A DNA stretch of 64,000 nucleotides from Caldisphaera lagunensis DSM 15908 (lineage in GTDB: Archaea > Thermoproteota > Thermoprotei_A > Sulfolobales > Acidilobaceae): NCBI RefSeq assembly GCF_000317795.1, contig NC_019791.1, forward strand, positions 248,001 to 312,000, written 5' to 3'. The notes below the pieces were generated by a model. The model saw nothing but the letters and a program-made list of their open reading frames with translations, searched no databases and was not told the DNA's origin. Numbering within the stretch: the first letter of the stretch is position 1; each line of letters starts with the position of its first letter. This document shows, in pieces, positions 55,619-64,000 of the stretch. The translations under genes were made by a program, and so were the position numbers.

Positions 55619-56721
55619 GAGATTTGAAAAAGAGTCTATTTTTAACAATTGGAATAATAGTAATGTGCTTCAATTCATTGTATCAATATTCATGGAATGC
55701 ATTATCTCCCTTATTAGCAAAAGGATTAAATGCCAGCATTGATCAAATAGCATTTGCATTTACATTGTTTACAATATTTTCAACTATCTCTCAAGTAATA
55801 GGCGGCTACATAGCTGATATAAAAGGTCCAAAGCTTATAGGTATATTTTCCTCAATTTTGTCATCATTGGGTTTTTTAGGTATATATCTAAGCAAAAACT
55901 TGATTTCATTTTATTTGTTTTGGTCTTTGGGAAGCTCTGGTGAAGGCATATTATATATGATAGCATCAAACTTAGCAGTTAAATGGTACCAAGAAAAAAG
56001 AGGGTTTGCAACCGGATTAGTTTCTTTTGGATTTGGTTTAGGTGCAACAATTGCTAACCCTTTCATAATATCATCAAAATCTTTTAGAGAACCTTCATTA
56101 ATAATAGGCTTGAGTGAACTAATCGTTTTACCAATACTTCTTTATTTTTCAGAATATCCCACTAAGGGTATTTCTGGCTTAAAGCCAAGTATCGTTATTA
56201 CTACTAGGAAGTGGTGGTTAATCTATTTTTCATATATTTTCTCTGTAGTACCTTTATTGTCTATGTCAAGCGCGTTGTCTTTTATTTCTAGAGAGGAAAA
56301 TATTGAATTGCTAGCCGTTCTTATAAGTGCTTTTGCATTTATGAGTGGAGTGGGAAGACCTATAATAGGATTAATATCAGATAAGCTAGGAAGATATATG
56401 ACTTTAATGATATCAATTATTTTAGTCATTATCGGCAGTATTTTGTTATCAATAAATCAAATATTTATTTCAGCTATAATAATTGGGTTATTTGATGGTG
56501 CTTTAATTCCTCTTTATTTTTCACTGATAGGAGATGTTTTTGGGGCTAAATACTCAACCTCAAATAATGGTATATTGTATACAGGAAAGGCAATAGCCGG
56601 ATTATTAGGAGGCATTGTATTTTCTCTTATATTAATAAAAGGTATATTTATTAGTGGAATCTATTTATTTTCTTCCACATTAATTGGATTAGTTTTGCTA
56701 TTATTATTAAAAATTAAATAA
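55615..56721 (+). CDS. MFS transporter, OFA (oxalate/formate antiporter)-like
   Basis: This 368-residue protein of about 12 helices has the OFA-like signature NLAVKWYQEKRGFATGLVSFGFG in pieces and MFS loops IADIKGPKLIG and LISDKLGRYMTLM. OFA carriers exchange organic anions. It overlaps the previous MFS gene by 4 bp and converges with lysS. As with its neighbour, sulfonate or organic-anion transport linked to sulfoquinovose metabolism is only an inference. Confidence 0.85.
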   Translation: MRDLKKSLFLTIGIIVMCFNSLYQYSWNALSPLLAKGLNASIDQIAFAFTLFTIFSTISQVIGGYIADIKGPKLIGIFSSILSSLGFLGIYLSKNLISFYLFWSLGSSGEGILYMIASNLAVKWYQEKRGFATGLVSFGFGLGATIANPFIISSKSFREPSLIIGLSELIVLPILLYFSEYPTKGISGLKPSIVITTRKWWLIYFSYIFSVVPLLSMSSALSFISREENIELLAVLISAFAFMSGVGRPIIGLISDKLGRYMTLMISIILVIIGSILLSINQIFISAIIIGLFDGALIPLYFSLIGDVFGAKYSTSNNGILYTGKAIAGLLGGIVFSLILIKGIFISGIYLFSSTLIGLVLLLLLKIK

Positions 56722-58209
56722 TTATTCCTCTATTAACTTATAACTTATCATTGGATATGGTATTATCTCTTTAATGCTATAAACTCCAGTTAATAGCATA
56801 ACGAGTCTATCTATTCCAATCCCAACTCCTCCTGTGGGAGGCATGCCATAGCTTAAGGCTCTTACAAAATCAAAGTCATATGGATGCGCTTCTTCATCAC
56901 CTCTTTTCATCATTTCCATTTCCTTTTTGAATAATTCATCTTGTAAAACTGGATCATTAAGCTCTGTATATGCATTGGCCAATTCCATTCCAACTGCATA
57001 TAATTCGAATCTCTCAACTAAACCAGGTTTACTTCTATGAGGCTTGCACAATGGTGTCGTTTCAATTGGATAATCGAGTATAAATGTTGGTTCTATAATA
57101 TTATCTGCAACCAATTTATCAAATAGTTTTTCTATCATAAATCCCCTTATGTATAAATTACCTCTTGGTTTTTGACCTATTTCATCCAACATTCTTTTAA
57201 GTTCATCATCGCTTACAGTCTCTATATTTTTACCAATAGCATTTGACAATGCATCATACATAGTGACTTTATTAAATGGTTTATCTAAATCTATTTCATA
57301 TTCTTTGCCATTTATTACCTTTTTGATTTTTGGTTCTTTCAAAACACTTCTAGCAACTTCCCTAATAAGATTTTCTGTTAGATTCATTATGTCTTTATAG
57401 TCTGCATACGCCCAATAAAGTTCCATTAGCGTATATTCTGGGTTATGCGTAACATCTATATCCTCATTTCTAAATACTTTGCCTATTTCAAATACCTTAT
57501 TAAAGCCTCCAACTATGTATCTTTTTAAATAAAGTTCTAATGATATTCTCAAATACCAATCTTCATTTAATGCATTTACATGAGATTTAAATGGTTTTGC
57601 TAATGCCCCTCCGTAAACAGGCTGTAATACAGGTGTTTCAACTTCCATAAATCCTTGTTTATATAAATAAGATCTTATTTGTTGAATAATGTTAAATCTT
57701 TTTAACATTAATTCTCTTGCATCACTATTATATAAGAAATCCACATACCTATGTGCATACCTAAATTCTGGGGTTAATTTTGACCAATCTGGGGGTTCAA
57801 TTAACGCTTTTGATAATAATGTATAATCCTTTATTCTTAATGTTAGTTCACCCTTCATTGTATAAAATAAATCCCCTTTAACTCCTATTATATCCCCCCT
57901 CCCAATAATATGAATAAATTCGTTATATCTTTCTTCTCCTAATTCGTTAACTCTTGCATATAACTGCAATTTTTCTCCTTCATCAAAAATATCAATAAAT
58001 GAAGCTTTTCCATGCCTTCTAACATTGCCTACCCTGCCTACTGTAGATATGTTAAATAAGAAAGGTTCATGTGTTTTTTTATTTGATTTATTTGCTTCTT
58101 CTATGACTTGAGCTATAGTATGAGTAAATTCAAATTTTTGTGGATATGGATTTATACCTTTGGATCTTAATTCCTTTAAAATTTTAAGTCTTTCTTCATC
58201 CCATTCCAC
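56722..58209 (-). CDS. lysS: Lysyl-tRNA synthetase, class II
   Basis: This 495-residue enzyme has an N-terminal OB-fold anticodon domain ([20 protein letters not shown] in pieces, [10 protein letters not shown]) and the class II catalytic core: motif 1 [21 protein letters not shown] in parts, motif 2 [25 protein letters not shown] in parts, and motif 3 [16 protein letters not shown]. Many archaea use a class I LysRS instead, while crenarchaea often have class II. GTG 58209 has GGTGA upstream. It is convergent with the MFS operon and divergent from the phosphoesterase gene. Confidence 0.96.
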   Translation of the reverse strand: MEWDEERLKILKELRSKGINPYPQKFEFTHTIAQVIEEANKSNKKTHEPFLFNISTVGRVGNVRRHGKASFIDIFDEGEKLQLYARVNELGEERYNEFIHIIGRGDIIGVKGDLFYTMKGELTLRIKDYTLLSKALIEPPDWSKLTPEFRYAHRYVDFLYNSDARELMLKRFNIIQQIRSYLYKQGFMEVETPVLQPVYGGALAKPFKSHVNALNEDWYLRISLELYLKRYIVGGFNKVFEIGKVFRNEDIDVTHNPEYTLMELYWAYADYKDIMNLTENLIREVARSVLKEPKIKKVINGKEYEIDLDKPFNKVTMYDALSNAIGKNIETVSDDELKRMLDEIGQKPRGNLYIRGFMIEKLFDKLVADNIIEPTFILDYPIETTPLCKPHRSKPGLVERFELYAVGMELANAYTELNDPVLQDELFKKEMEMMKRGDEEAHPYDFDFVRALSYGMPPTGGVGIGIDRLVMLLTGVYSIKEIIPYPMISYKLIEE

Positions 58210-58432
58210 TTAATTTTCACCTATTCAAATTAATCTTTTTAATATTATAAGCTTTAATTTTATCTAATGAAGAGTAATTCTATTGTTATAAAAAGAAAAA
58301 AGGATAATTGTTACAATCTAACTTATTGCTGAAATATTAAAATAATATTAAATTAAATAATATAATAACTATAACCAAAATCTATATGAAAATTTATTAA
58401 TCATAATCAAATAACCATAACTTGATAATAGA

Positions 58433-59197
58433 ATGAAAATATTATTAATAAGCGATATACATGGAAACATAGAACCTTTTAATGAAATAGTAAAAAATGA
58501 AAATTTCGATGAAGTATTATTTTTAGGAGATGCAGTTGATTATGGACCAAAACCTGCAGAAGTAATAGATAAATTAAAAGAACTTGGAGCTAAATCAGTT
58601 TTAGGAAACCATGATAATGCATTAATTTATAATATTGACTGCATGTGTGGCGAAGCAACGCATTGGATCAGTGTTTATTTTAGAGAGAATTATACAAAAA
58701 AGATGGTGAATAGGTCTCAAATAGATTATCTTAAAAATTTTAAGATTAAACTTGAAATTGATATAGATGGGTTTGGTAAAGGATTATTAACTCATGGATC
58801 CCCATCGAATCCTTTATATGGATACCTTTATCCTTGGCTTAGTGATGATAACATAACTAAAATGTTATATAAAGAATTAAGATTAAAAAGTGATGAAAAT
58901 AAAACCCCAAAATTAGCTTATGATATTTATCTAATTGGCCATACTCATTATCAATTTATGAAGAAAATTAATAATAGCATTATAATAAATCCTGGTAGTG
59001 CAGGAGAACCAAGAGATAATGATTATAGAGCAGCTTATGCTATCATTGATACTGAAACAAAAAACATAATTTTAAAAAGAATAAAGTATAATGTAGATAA
59101 AGTAATAAGAAATCTAGAGGATCTAAAGATACCTAATCCTTACCTAACTCATCTAAAATACATGTTCATTAATGGATCTGTATTGATGAAGAAATGA
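58433..59197 (+). CDS. Metallophosphoesterase (calcineurin-like)
   Basis: This 254-residue protein has the metal motifs in order: LISDIHGN, FLGDAVDYGPKP, LGNHDNAL, LLTHGSP, and GHTHYQF. It resembles diadenosine tetraphosphatase-like or YfcE-type phosphoesterases with an added C-terminal helical tail. Substrate unknown; cytoplasmic. The start is ATG 58433 with an AT-rich upstream region and no strong ribosome site. It is distinct from the shorter phosphodiesterase at 518. Confidence 0.88.
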   Translation: MKILLISDIHGNIEPFNEIVKNENFDEVLFLGDAVDYGPKPAEVIDKLKELGAKSVLGNHDNALIYNIDCMCGEATHWISVYFRENYTKKMVNRSQIDYLKNFKIKLEIDIDGFGKGLLTHGSPSNPLYGYLYPWLSDDNITKMLYKELRLKSDENKTPKLAYDIYLIGHTHYQFMKKINNSIIINPGSAGEPRDNDYRAAYAIIDTETKNIILKRIKYNVDKVIRNLEDLKIPNPYLTHLKYMFINGSVLMKK

Positions 59198-59243
59198 GAT
59201 AAGAATTTTAACCACTTAATAGTGTATAAATTAGGAGTTGAAA

Positions 59244-60266
59244 ATGAGAGCAATATATTTCAATTCCCATGGAGATATCGATGTTTTAAAATATGGAGAA
59301 TTTGAAGATCCTAAAATAAATAGAGGAGAAGCATTAATTAAAGTGGAATATTCATCAATAAACAGAATGGATACATTGATAAGAAAAGGTTATCCTGGAA
59401 TAAATATTCCACTTCCTCACATACCCGGAGTAGATTTATATGGGAAGGTTATAGATATTGATGACAATTCTGACATAAGTCCTGGAGATTTTGTTATAGC
59501 TAATACTGTATATGGCTGCGGCCATTGCGATTTTTGCTTACAAGGAAAAGAAAACATGTGTAACCAATGGAAGATGATTGGATTTCATATAAATGGAGCA
59601 CATGCAGAATTAATTAAAGTTCCTTCAAAAACCTTAATTAAGGTTAAGGGTGATGGAGAAAAGCTAGGTGTCTCCCCTTTATCATTATCAATTGCTTGGA
59701 CATCATTAGTAACAATAGGAAAGATTAAGAAAGATGATTTCGTATTAATTCATGGTGCTTCTGGAGGGGTTGGCATGTTCTCAATTAAAATTGCAAAATT
59801 ATTTGGAGCAAAGACTATAGCTACTACAAGAAGTGTTGAGAAAGCAAAAATACTGAAATCGATAGGTGCAGATTATGTTATTGTAAGTACTGAAGAAGAT
59901 GTAAAAAACAGAGTTTTAGAATTAACAAATAAAAATGGTGTTGATATTGTTGTTGATTATATTATTAATCCAACATTACAGACTTCATTAGATGTGACAA
60001 AAACTAATGGAAAAATAGTGATATTTGGATTTCTTGGTGGTAACACATTTGCAATAAATTGGCAAAAGTTCTATTTAAAGCATCTAGAGATTTATGGAAC
60101 CCATAATTCATCAAAGCTAGAACTTAAAAATGCAATAAAATATGTGGAAAATGGAGAAATAGAACCTTATATATCAAAAACGGTTAATTTAGAATATGTA
60201 AAAGAAGGACACAAAATTATAGAAAATAATGATATCATAGGCAAGATATCGGTCAGAATTAAATAA
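59244..60266 (+). CDS. MDR-family dehydrogenase with structural-zinc loop
   Basis: This 340-residue medium-chain dehydrogenase/reductase has an N-terminal GroES-like domain, the structural-zinc motif CGHCDFCLQGKENMC (near residues 93-107), and the Rossmann motif GASGGVGMFSIKIAKLFGA (in parts). The usual catalytic-zinc Cys is absent: the aligned segment reads SSINRMDTLIRKG, as in quinone/enoyl reductases, and PHIPGVD replaces PGHE. It probably reduces an activated C=C or C=O with NADPH. ATG 59244 is preferred to TTG 59238 because AGGAG at 59233-59237 is 6 nt upstream. Confidence 0.87.
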   Translation: MRAIYFNSHGDIDVLKYGEFEDPKINRGEALIKVEYSSINRMDTLIRKGYPGINIPLPHIPGVDLYGKVIDIDDNSDISPGDFVIANTVYGCGHCDFCLQGKENMCNQWKMIGFHINGAHAELIKVPSKTLIKVKGDGEKLGVSPLSLSIAWTSLVTIGKIKKDDFVLIHGASGGVGMFSIKIAKLFGAKTIATTRSVEKAKILKSIGADYVIVSTEEDVKNRVLELTNKNGVDIVVDYIINPTLQTSLDVTKTNGKIVIFGFLGGNTFAINWQKFYLKHLEIYGTHNSSKLELKNAIKYVENGEIEPYISKTVNLEYVKEGHKIIENNDIIGKISVRIK

Positions 60267-60279
60267 AGGAAAAATTGAA

Positions 60280-61128
60280 TTATTTGTTAATTTTTTTACG
60301 AAGAAATTCTGATAAAGGCATATTATTAATTTTAGGATTGTATTGTATAAATATTTCTTTCTTTTCCAAGATAGGGTTACTTAAGTAAATCAAAAATCCT
60401 TTTTTATAATTTTTTATTTCATTTATATCTGAATAATATATTATCAATTTCCTATTTGAAAGATCATTGATAATTTCAAGATGATCATTATAAAAGTTAA
60501 TAAAATTATTAGCAGAGAAGACCCTTGATATTAAAGGAACCATTAATAAAAACAATGCAACTATGTAAGCTAATATTATGGAAAAATATGATATGAAAAC
60601 CACAATTATAAATAATATTGCAAATAATAATAATGAAATTTTCATATAAGATTTGCTAGTTCTAATAGATAATAAAGGTTTTTCAAAATTATTTTTAGGC
60701 ATTGCATTAATTGTATTATTCATTGCCCCGAATAAATAAGACAAATAAATTATTCCAAAGGTTAAATAATGAAAATCAAAATTTGCTATCAATTTACCAT
60801 TATCTAATCTTAGAGTACCAACAGAAGAATTATATTTATCTAAAATAACAATATCATTACCATACATTAAGTCTAGTGTTAATAATTCAGATTTTTTATC
60901 AGGCTTAAGAGTTTCAGATTTATAGGAAAGAATTAAACCTTTTCCTTTGCCAACTAAAATATTATCTTGATATATTTTATATCCTCTAAACCCTAGCTTT
61001 ATAACAAAATTATATTCCGGGTTACCAATAACATTAATTTCCTTTTCCTCTATGTTAATTTTACAACACTCTTTTTCATCAATAAATATTTTTGAATCTT
61101 TTAGTTCGATTTTCAAAACTTTCCCCAT
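60280..61128 (-). CDS. Hypothetical membrane protein with a C-terminal PH-like segment
   Basis: This 282-residue protein is unrecognised. The first 120 residues are strand-rich; two membrane helices follow near residues 155-200; the C-terminal about 80 residues are strand-rich with NFYNDHLEIINDLSNRK, which has the look of a bacterial PH domain. A TATATAAAAA box lies about 26 nt upstream of ATG 61128 on the reverse strand, so it may be leaderless. The 222-bp gap 61129-61350 upstream holds nothing else I can support. Confidence 0.65.
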   Translation of the reverse strand: MGKVLKIELKDSKIFIDEKECCKINIEEKEINVIGNPEYNFVIKLGFRGYKIYQDNILVGKGKGLILSYKSETLKPDKKSELLTLDLMYGNDIVILDKYNSSVGTLRLDNGKLIANFDFHYLTFGIIYLSYLFGAMNNTINAMPKNNFEKPLLSIRTSKSYMKISLLLFAILFIIVVFISYFSIILAYIVALFLLMVPLISRVFSANNFINFYNDHLEIINDLSNRKLIIYYSDINEIKNYKKGFLIYLSNPILEKKEIFIQYNPKINNMPLSEFLRKKINK

Positions 61129-61350
61129 ATATTAAATGAGAAAAAATTTTTATATACTTAAAGTATAAACGATTAAGATCTAGCTTTATAATAGGTTATA
61201 ACATAGAATGAATTATGATTTCAAGGCTTTAGAAGAGTGAAGATAATAAAAATTCCAGTTATCATCTGATATGGGAAACAATTACTTATAAAAATATTGT
61301 CAAACAAATTATTCATCCTAAGCTTTAAATTAATGTAAAATTAAAATTAG

Positions 61351-62652
61351 TTAAATCTTGAATAATTTTTCCTTCCCTTCCTTCATTCTTATAATATAAC
61401 TCATTGGTATTAAGTGGTATCCTGTTCTTGCAATCATTTCATAAACAATTTCATAACTTGCTCTTTCTAATAACCAAAATGGTAACGAAATCTCAATCTG
61501 TGTAAAGTTCTCCTTTATTGGATTAGATATATTATTTAAATATTGTGATAAAATTTCCTTAGATGAGATGTATTCCCAATTTAAAATATCATCATTTATT
61601 AAATCTAATGATTCCCCAATACTTGTTCCATGTAATAGCTGTAATGCCATTACAGCAGTATAGTCTATACTTCTAAATAATGCTGCTAAATCCCTTTCAG
61701 GCATTTCCTTTTCTAGTTTATTGGCCGGATATTTATATGGCTCACCTTCAAAATCTGTGAAATAAACATTATTATTTGAGACTATTATTTGATATAAATG
61801 TAAATCACCATGGATTCTCATTAATTGTCTTCCAATTAAAGCCTTTAAGTCTGGTTTTATTAAAGATAGAAGTTCTTCTATTGAATCCAAAGACTCTAAC
61901 GCAAAACTTTTTTCGTCTTGATGCAAAATATCTAAATTGGATCTAATCCATTTTTCTCTCCATTCTATTCTATTAATCCATTTTTCTATTATTTTTTCAT
62001 TCACTACTTCACTCTTGCAAAAATCATCCTTACATTCCTTTAAATAATTATGTAAATTTGCCAAGCTCTTTGCAATGTTATTACCTATTATATCCATGTT
62101 TTTAATTTTTTTAATATATCTAATAGCTGAATTTACATAATATGTTGCAGCAGGTTCTCCCTCAATATATTCAGTAATCAATCCATAATAATAGTTATTA
62201 TACTTTATTGAACAATAATACTTAGGAATGTTAACATATCCCACATCGGTCAAATACTTCAATATTATATCTTCAATATTATCATCTTCTAATCTCTTGT
62301 TTATTTTTAATAAAAACTTGTCATTATATTCATTAAATATTTCATAAATAGCAGATCTATTTCCATAAGTTATAGGCTTTACATTTATAACTTTACCGAT
62401 ATTATTTTTACATGAAAAATTGAATAGATTTATTTTATTATCTAACAAATTATTCAAAAATTCCATGTTTTCTTCAGCTAAAATGATGTTAGAGGATCTA
62501 CTTAATAAAACAGAAAATAATGTTTCATTACATCCTCTCTCATTAACCAAAACATATCCATTTATATCGTAACATTCACTATCGATATATTCACAATTTA
62601 GTTTCCATTGTTGATTATTTACATATTTTAATATTTCAGGTGAACATTTCAC
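61351..62652 (-). CDS. Maltokinase-like sugar kinase (aminoglycoside-phosphotransferase fold)
   Basis: This 433-residue protein has an APH/maltokinase-type kinase core. The catalytic loop MRIHGDLHLYQIIV near residue 275-288 is followed by the metal-binding FTDFEGEPYKYPANK and an MPERDLAALFRSIDY segment, the order found in maltokinases that phosphorylate maltose in the trehalose-synthase/GlgE route. Earlier lie LKINKRLEDD and YGLITEYIEGE (Lys and hinge regions). Nearby is a glucoamylase gene, supporting a role in alpha-glucan or trehalose metabolism. The sugar substrate is inferred. The next upstream gene, on the same strand, ends 45 bp away. Confidence 0.85.
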   Translation of the reverse strand: MKCSPEILKYVNNQQWKLNCEYIDSECYDINGYVLVNERGCNETLFSVLLSRSSNIILAEENMEFLNNLLDNKINLFNFSCKNNIGKVINVKPITYGNRSAIYEIFNEYNDKFLLKINKRLEDDNIEDIILKYLTDVGYVNIPKYYCSIKYNNYYYGLITEYIEGEPAATYYVNSAIRYIKKIKNMDIIGNNIAKSLANLHNYLKECKDDFCKSEVVNEKIIEKWINRIEWREKWIRSNLDILHQDEKSFALESLDSIEELLSLIKPDLKALIGRQLMRIHGDLHLYQIIVSNNNVYFTDFEGEPYKYPANKLEKEMPERDLAALFRSIDYTAVMALQLLHGTSIGESLDLINDDILNWEYISSKEILSQYLNNISNPIKENFTQIEISLPFWLLERASYEIVYEMIARTGYHLIPMSYIIRMKEGKEKLFKI

Positions 62653-62696
62653 TAATTGTTACACCATTATTATTATTGCCAATAGATTTTAAAAAA

Positions 62697-63305
62697 TTAT
62701 TTGAAAGTTTCTATTGTTTGATTCAAGAGTTTTAACATGTTATTCCCATAGTTATTATTTGAACCTAACAATATTAGATAATTTTTATAAATAGCAAGAA
62801 TTGAATTACCTACTTGAACATAGCTAATATTTCCCATTGTATATGTCAAATTATTAGAATATAGACTTGCAACAGCCTGAATATCTTGTTTTAAAAATGG
62901 AATACCATTATTATTTGTTTCTAGAACTTCAATTGCTATTACATTGCTAGAATTGCTTTTTTCTGAATAAAGGGTATAGCTCTCTAGGAGTGTATAATTA
63001 TAAAAGGCATTGCTGTAAATATTAGGATAACTAGATGCAGGATTTGATGTAATGGTACCATTAACATACGAAATTGTAATAGTGTCATTATTATGATTTA
63101 TTAAAATATAACCTGATTCATTTCCTATCACATTCCAGCTTCCTCCAAATATATTCCCTATTTCATTTGGATCTACATAGCCTGGATATAAAGATAAACT
63201 TGTTGTTGGGGTACCATGCTTATATATTCCATAATAGTAAGCCCCTATAGAAATAGCTACCGCTACTACGACTATTGCAATAATTACAGACAATTTCATT
63301 TCCAA
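62697..63305 (-). CDS. Hypothetical membrane-anchored protein, 202 aa
   Basis: A short basic start and a hydrophobic stretch (VIIAIVVVAVAISIGAYYYG) form an N-terminal anchor, followed by about 175 residues rich in Asn, Ser, Tyr and Gly with several N-x-S/T sequons, as in exported crenarchaeal proteins. I do not recognise the fold. TTG 63305 follows GGTGA with 6-nt spacing. It sits between the glucoamylase and the maltokinase-like gene on the same strand, so an accessory role in extracellular glucan use is conceivable but unproven. Confidence 0.7.
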   Translation of the reverse strand: MEMKLSVIIAIVVVAVAISIGAYYYGIYKHGTPTTSLSLYPGYVDPNEIGNIFGGSWNVIGNESGYILINHNNDTITISYVNGTITSNPASSYPNIYSNAFYNYTLLESYTLYSEKSNSSNVIAIEVLETNNNGIPFLKQDIQAVASLYSNNLTYTMGNISYVQVGNSILAIYKNYLILLGSNNNYGNNMLKLLNQTIETFK

Positions 63306-63532
63306 ATATTTTCACCAAAATATTATTGCAGGCAAAAGTTTATAAGTTAAATTGATAATTAAGTTTTAATAAAAATTAATATAATCAATATCTTTATCAT
63401 TTCTTATAAATTAAAATGTGATATAAAAATTAAGGATAATGAATTTAACATAATAGAGATAAAACTAACTAATATTTTAAAATAAAATTTAATAAAATAT
63501 CATAATATGGTCTAATAAAGATGCTATTTTTA

Positions 63533-63556
63533 ATTGTTAACCCCCCGGTTAACAAT
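63533..63556. repeat. Perfect 10-bp inverted repeat with CCCC loop
   Basis: ATTGTTAACC at 63533-63542 and GGTTAACAAT at 63547-63556 are exact inverted copies around CCCC. The element stands out as a C/G-rich hairpin in an otherwise nearly pure AT region between the glucoamylase 3' end (63603) and the next gene start (63305). It could be a terminator hairpin for glucoamylase or an operator for the following gene. The surrounding 297-bp gap (63306-63602) has no other supported feature. Confidence 0.6.
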
Positions 63557-63602
63557 GTAGATAATTTTTAATTTAAATAAAGTAAACATAGAATTCCTCA
63601 TC

Positions 63603-64000
63603 TTATTGAGTATTTATTAAATACAAATATGTCTTTAGGAACTCAGCATGACTCCATAACAAAGGTGTTACTGAAACTGGGGAACCATCAAAAGGACTAA
63701 TCTGTTCTGGCAATAATCCTGTTGGCGTTGAAACGCCTTCTACCCATTTAATTAACTTTCTTGCCTCATCTAGTTTCTTTATTTTAACATAGTATTGAGC
63801 TAACCACATTGTAGTAATAATCCAAGGGTTTCCTGGTATATTTTCATAGTTTCCTTGCAACCTTTGGTAATAGTCATTTTCGTATCTAGCAAGACCACCT
63901 GTTGTGTTTACCCATAAGGTTTCTTTTATCTTATCAATACTTGAGATAACTGTTTCATCATTCGGATCTAATACGTCAAAAATTGTTATACCCATTATGC
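63603..64000 (-). CDS. Glucoamylase (GH15), C-terminal part, cut by window edge
   Basis: The reverse strand reads the C-terminal end of a GH15 (alpha/alpha)6 enzyme: GNPWIITTMWLAQYYV, then TGLLPEQISPFDG and the closing PLLWSHAEFLKTYLY, where the Glu of LLPEQ is the family's catalytic base. GH15 enzymes release glucose from starch, glycogen or maltooligosaccharides; archaeal forms are often cytoplasmic or exported, and the N-terminus is not visible. An internal ATG at 63995 is not the true start because the frame stays open to the edge. Confidence 0.92.
   Translation of the reverse strand, partial: IMGITIFDVLDPNDETVISSIDKIKETLWVNTTGGLARYENDYYQRLQGNYENIPGNPWIITTMWLAQYYVKIKKLDEARKLIKWVEGVSTPTGLLPEQISPFDGSPVSVTPLLWSHAEFLKTYLYLINTQ

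Noticed and set aside
58267-58332. 21-codon frame in the lysS/phosphoesterase divergent gap
   Set aside because: There is no ribosome site, no well-placed promoter and no coupling to a downstream gene.
1-64000. CRISPR array or cas genes
   Set aside because: No regularly spaced repeats and no Cas-like proteins were seen; the PD-(D/E)XK protein at 4802 lacks Cas4 cysteine features.

Overview
The window is very AT-rich (roughly 30% GC by eye) and clearly archaeal. It carries an XPB/Bax1 pair, a TIP49/RuvB-like ATPase, a UPF0147 protein, a DUF211 protein, an archaeal-type GluRS next to GGPP synthase and type-2 IPP isomerase, an aldehyde ferredoxin oxidoreductase and an Agl3-type UDP-sulfoquinovose synthase. 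TATA boxes (TTTATAAA-like) lie about 27 nt before several start codons, and GGTGA or GGAGG ribosome sites precede others. This points to a crenarchaeon, probably a heterotrophic thermoacidophile of the Caldisphaera/Acidilobales or Sulfolobales kind. The taxon is inferred, not proven. Genes are dense on both strands. There is one tRNA gene (tRNA-Arg, CCG) and no CRISPR array, rRNA or intact insertion sequence.

Layout. 1-9.1 kb: 5' part of indolepyruvate ferredoxin oxidoreductase alpha, a phosphodiesterase + JAMM protease pair, a site-2 protease, S-adenosylhomocysteinase, a PD-(D/E)XK-like protein, DUF211, TIP49, and an EamA transporter whose start is disrupted or non-canonical. 9.1-19.1 kb: small conserved genes, an acyl-CoA ligase, malic enzyme, two GNATs, and a three-gene 2-hydroxyacid dehydrogenase operon (FAD subunit, 4Fe-4S protein, CCG protein). 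19.2-28.2 kb: a GT2 and a divergent 847-residue membrane protein with an internal repeat, enolase, a decayed stretch, a second acyl-CoA ligase, an HTH/membrane pair, and a secreted protein with duplicated NTF2/SnoaL-like domains. 28.3-36.7 kb: a creatininase-family hydrolase, an ABC-2 exporter, and a tungsten-enzyme locus (AOR plus two MoaD-like proteins) with MFS transporters on both sides and paired inverted repeats in the divergent promoter.

36.7-51.8 kb: tRNA-Arg, aldose epimerase, ClC channel, amino-acid permease, Bax1-XPB, the isoprenoid/GluRS operon, a membrane-protein/winged-helix pair, and pirin. 52.0-56.7 kb: a tight operon with a hitherto easily missed 31-residue hydrophobic peptide gene, sulfoquinovose synthase, a GT4 glycosyltransferase and two MFS transporters. 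56.7-64 kb: LysRS, a phosphoesterase, an MDR dehydrogenase, and a minus-strand group with a glucoamylase (cut by the window edge) and a maltokinase-like kinase, suggesting alpha-glucan use.

The most interesting points are: the leaderless small gene coupled to agl3 by TAATG; the AOR locus, where one MoaD-like protein has no diglycine and the other has it masked by a two-residue tail, together with a JAMM protease elsewhere in the window; the ATT-start or frameshift puzzle in the EamA gene; the perfect 107-bp repeat inside the NTF2-like secreted protein; and strong palindromes at 32192-32236, 28315-28328 and 63533-63556.
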